Positions 61,920-64,000 of a stretch of 64,000 nucleotides of DNA are shown one piece after another (positions within the stretch are counted from its first letter, which is position 1; every line of letters begins with the position of its first letter). Made by a program: the position numbers and the translations under genes. The stretch spans positions 36,137,874-36,201,873 of the forward strand of contig JAIOJX010000003.1 of the NCBI GenBank assembly GCA_022376925.1. Direction: 5' to 3'. This DNA is from Tragulus kanchil (taxonomy: Eukaryota > Chordata > Mammalia > Artiodactyla > Tragulidae). The notes beneath the pieces are model-generated. The model was not told where the DNA came from. It made no database searches and was given only the letters and a program-made list of their open reading frames with translations.

Positions 61920-62240
61920 CAGGCAATGTTAGGAAATGTCAAAACATGCAGTAAAGACTCTGGCCTTGAGCCACGGCAGAAAGTAAATATCTGAACCTTT
62001 TCATGTGAGCCCCACCAAACCTGAAATATCACATTTCTCCTGGTTCTGCTCTAGTAATGTTACTCAACACTCTGGGAGCACAGACAATAAAAGCTATAAA
62101 AGAACTGCAGTAGAGGATTAAAAAGAAAGATGAAACAGGGAAACTGAAACAATTCCAGCAAATATACACCCTCAGAGATCTCAAAAGGACTCTCCATCTT
62201 CCTGGTATCCCCGCCCTATGCTTGTGGTGACACCAGACAC

Positions 62241-62521
62241 ATTTTTTTTTTTTTTTAATTTTGGCCTCCTTTTTTATTTGTTTGTTTAATTTTGTTTTTG
62301 TTCATCTTTATTCTTTGGCCTCTGTGGGCCTACCATTGCAATGGCCTCTCCCGTTGCAGAGCACCAGCTCTAGGCGCATGCGCTCCAGAGCATTGGCTTG
62401 TAATCAGACATGCTGGTCCAGGCACTTCGCCTCAGGCGGGATCTTCCCAGGCCAGGGATCGAACCAGTGCCCCTTGTACTGCAAGGCAGGCTCTTTGCCC
62501 ACTGGACCACCATGGAAGCCC
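62241..62521 (-). repeat. CHR-type SINE, antisense, with poly-T
   Basis: Poly-T from 62241, ttctttggcctctgtgggcc, and the reversed head gactggaccaccatggaagccc-like end. No C-rich tail. Confidence 0.9.
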
Positions 62522-62524
62522 CTA

Positions 62525-63047
62525 GACACCATCTTATCTGAAGAAAAATCCTAACACGGAGCCCAGCACTGGGCCAGCAGGTGCGGGGGAAGCATCATAG
62601 CAAATTTCCCCTTCACTCAGCAGCTGTCATGCCATCCAAGCTTCACGGGCCATTTTAGTGAAGCACGTCTGGCATAAAACCATCGTTCCTATGGACTGCA
62701 AACTCTGCAAACTCTACATCTCTTTGTCTCCCCACATCTGTGCAAATACGTGCAACATCAAATTTCTGAGCTACCTCTGATATCCCTCTACCACCTTGGA
62801 AAACTAGAAATGTCATATTAGGTTCCAACAGAAGCAGTAAATCTTGTTTTATACATGGAAATGATTTTTGTCTAAAAGTTTTAACTCCAAAACTTAGTGC
62901 ATCTCCAAATATCCCTGTCGTTCCTTAAAATAACAAGATTTAATAACAGAATTCACTGGACATTTTTGTCCAACAATTACAAGTGACTCCTCAAACAACC
63001 ACGTATGGACAGTCGAGTAGAAAGCCTAGAGTAAATATCCTGTAATG
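62525..63047. other. Intron sequence, nothing recognised
   Basis: Mixed intron sequence. From 62886 it is the first copy of duplication 17. Confidence 0.5.
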
Positions 63048-63256
63048 CAGGGCTTTCCAACTGCAGGGCTGTTGACATTATGGGTTTGATCATTTCTCGT
63101 GGTGAGGAATATCCTGTGCTTTGTATTACTAGGTTGTTTAGCAGCATTCCTGGTCTCTACAGACCAGATGTCAGGAGCACCCTGCACTACTATAAACGTT
63201 TCCTGATCTTGCCAAACATGCACTGGGAGCAAAACTGTCCCGACAGAGAACCACTG
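63048..63256 (-). mobile_element. MER5-like hAT DNA transposon remnant
   Basis: Begins cagggctttccaa and ends gagaaccactgg, with caaacatgcactgggagcaaaactgtccc inside in MER5A order. Non-autonomous. Confidence 0.8.
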
Positions 63257-63289
63257 GTGGGATGGAAAGACAATGGGTCATGTTTCTCT

Positions 63290-63450
63290 CAGCTCCTCCA
63301 CTTAACAGCTGTGTGCTCTTAGACACGTTACCTGACTTCTCTGAGCCTCAGATTCCTCTTCTGTAAAATGAGGACGCAATACCTACTTGTGTGACAGTTG
63401 TGAAATTTAATGATGCTTTATATGGTAAAGTACATTGCAACTAGCTTGAC
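63290..63450 (+). repeat. MIR SINE
   Basis: ccacttaacagctgtgtgctc, gagcctcagattcctcttctg and taaaatgaggac are the MIR core in order. Confidence 0.8.
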
Positions 63451-63454
63451 AGAT

Positions 63455-63961
63455 AAGAGGGAATCAAAGAATATATGCATATGTGTATGTATGCATATAT
63501 ATACATACACACATACAATCTATAATAAATGGATCTGGGTTGGATAAATATCTATTATAAATCTATGCTTGCAACAAGGCAATATGTTTAGGGGCGTAGT
63601 CTTCAGATCGTTAAACATATACCTAATAGACACCATGCTTAAAACTGACAATACTTTCTTGGTGGTAAATGTTTTCACTCACAAAGTGATACTGAAATTA
63701 CCACCTTTCTGTACCTAGAGGTATATAACCACAGGGGACTCAAATGAGTTGAGAATTTATCCATTTCACTTGCACATACGGAAACTGTAGATAAATTACT
63801 ATTAAATTTGTAAATTTGGAATAATATGTGTATTTGTTTCAACAGACATGGTTAATATGCACCAGGACTCTCCCTCCCATGAAGTAAATATTAGCTATCT
63901 GGAAACTCGCATGTCTTTTTCTTCACGTTGTCAAGTAGGTACCAATCCGCTCTCCATGAAG
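63455..63961. other. Intron with an (ATGC/ATAC)n microsatellite
   Basis: atatgcatatgtgtatgtatgcatatata with atacatacacac at 63470-63520. The remainder is unassigned AT-rich intron. Confidence 0.6.
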
Positions 63962-64000
63962 TCCAAAACTTAGTGCATCTCCAAATATCCCTGTCGTTCC

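Larger units (their letters stand above)
62886..64000. repeat. Direct duplication 17, second copy cut by window edge
   Basis: The last 39 bases (63962-64000) repeat 62886-62924 exactly, offset 1076. This is the same period as the other sixteen, so a further copy is expected beyond the right edge. Confidence 0.9.

Overview
This window is nuclear DNA from a ruminant, very probably a bovid or other pecoran. The evidence is the dense set of ruminant repeats: tRNA-Glu-derived BovA/Bov-tA SINEs, CHR-type SINEs, BovB LINE pieces and a class II endogenous retrovirus solo LTR, next to older mammalian MIR, MER1, MER5, L1 and ERVL-like remnants. No bacterial-style gene is present, and almost all long open frames lie inside SINEs.

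The window holds one gene, on the minus strand: the middle part of SCEL (sciellin), a cornified-envelope precursor protein of stratified squamous epithelium. I find 15 distinct coding exons (39-81 nt, GT-AG borders) in the expected order from 60879 (5' side) to 1485 (3' side). They cover an N-terminal region with two related exon-end motifs, a Ser/Thr/Ala-rich basic segment, two proline-rich exons, and the first seven units of the sciellin repeat block; most of these units are a single 60-nt exon encoding 20 residues. Every exon starts with the third base of a codon and ends after the second base, so any exon can be lost or duplicated without a frame shift. The first exons and the rest of the repeat block with the C-terminal LIM domain lie outside the window. 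Two decayed repeat exons (7178-7237 and about 12433-12481) are visible in introns.

The strongest unexplained structure is at a larger scale. Sixteen complete and one edge-truncated direct duplications of 1.07-1.18 kb are scattered through the window. The two copies of each are adjacent or separated by at most 35 bases, and are near-identical with mostly single-base or homopolymer differences. Four places contain segments present three times. About 17.8 kb of the 64 kb is redundant. Five SCEL exons appear twice because of this. The uniform unit length, unrelated contents, low-quality-looking copy ends and junk spacers point to unmerged contig overlaps in the assembly rather than biology. A true locus would then be about 46 kb long. 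I saw no undescribed molecular system; the points worth checking are the duplications, the dead exons, and a C-rich-tailed CHR SINE subfamily.

Layout: 1-6.6 kb, exons x15-x13 with duplications 1-2; 6.6-18.6 kb, exons x12-x9, dead exons, duplications 3-5; 18.6-28 kb, exons x8-x7, duplications 6-8; 28-39 kb, a long repeat-rich intron with duplications 9-10; 39-46.5 kb, exons x6-x3 with duplications 11-12; 46.5-56 kb, an intron with the solo LTR, BovB pieces and duplications 13-15; 56-61 kb, exons x2-x1 with duplication 16; 61-64 kb, intron with CHR, MER5 and MIR, and the start of duplication 17.
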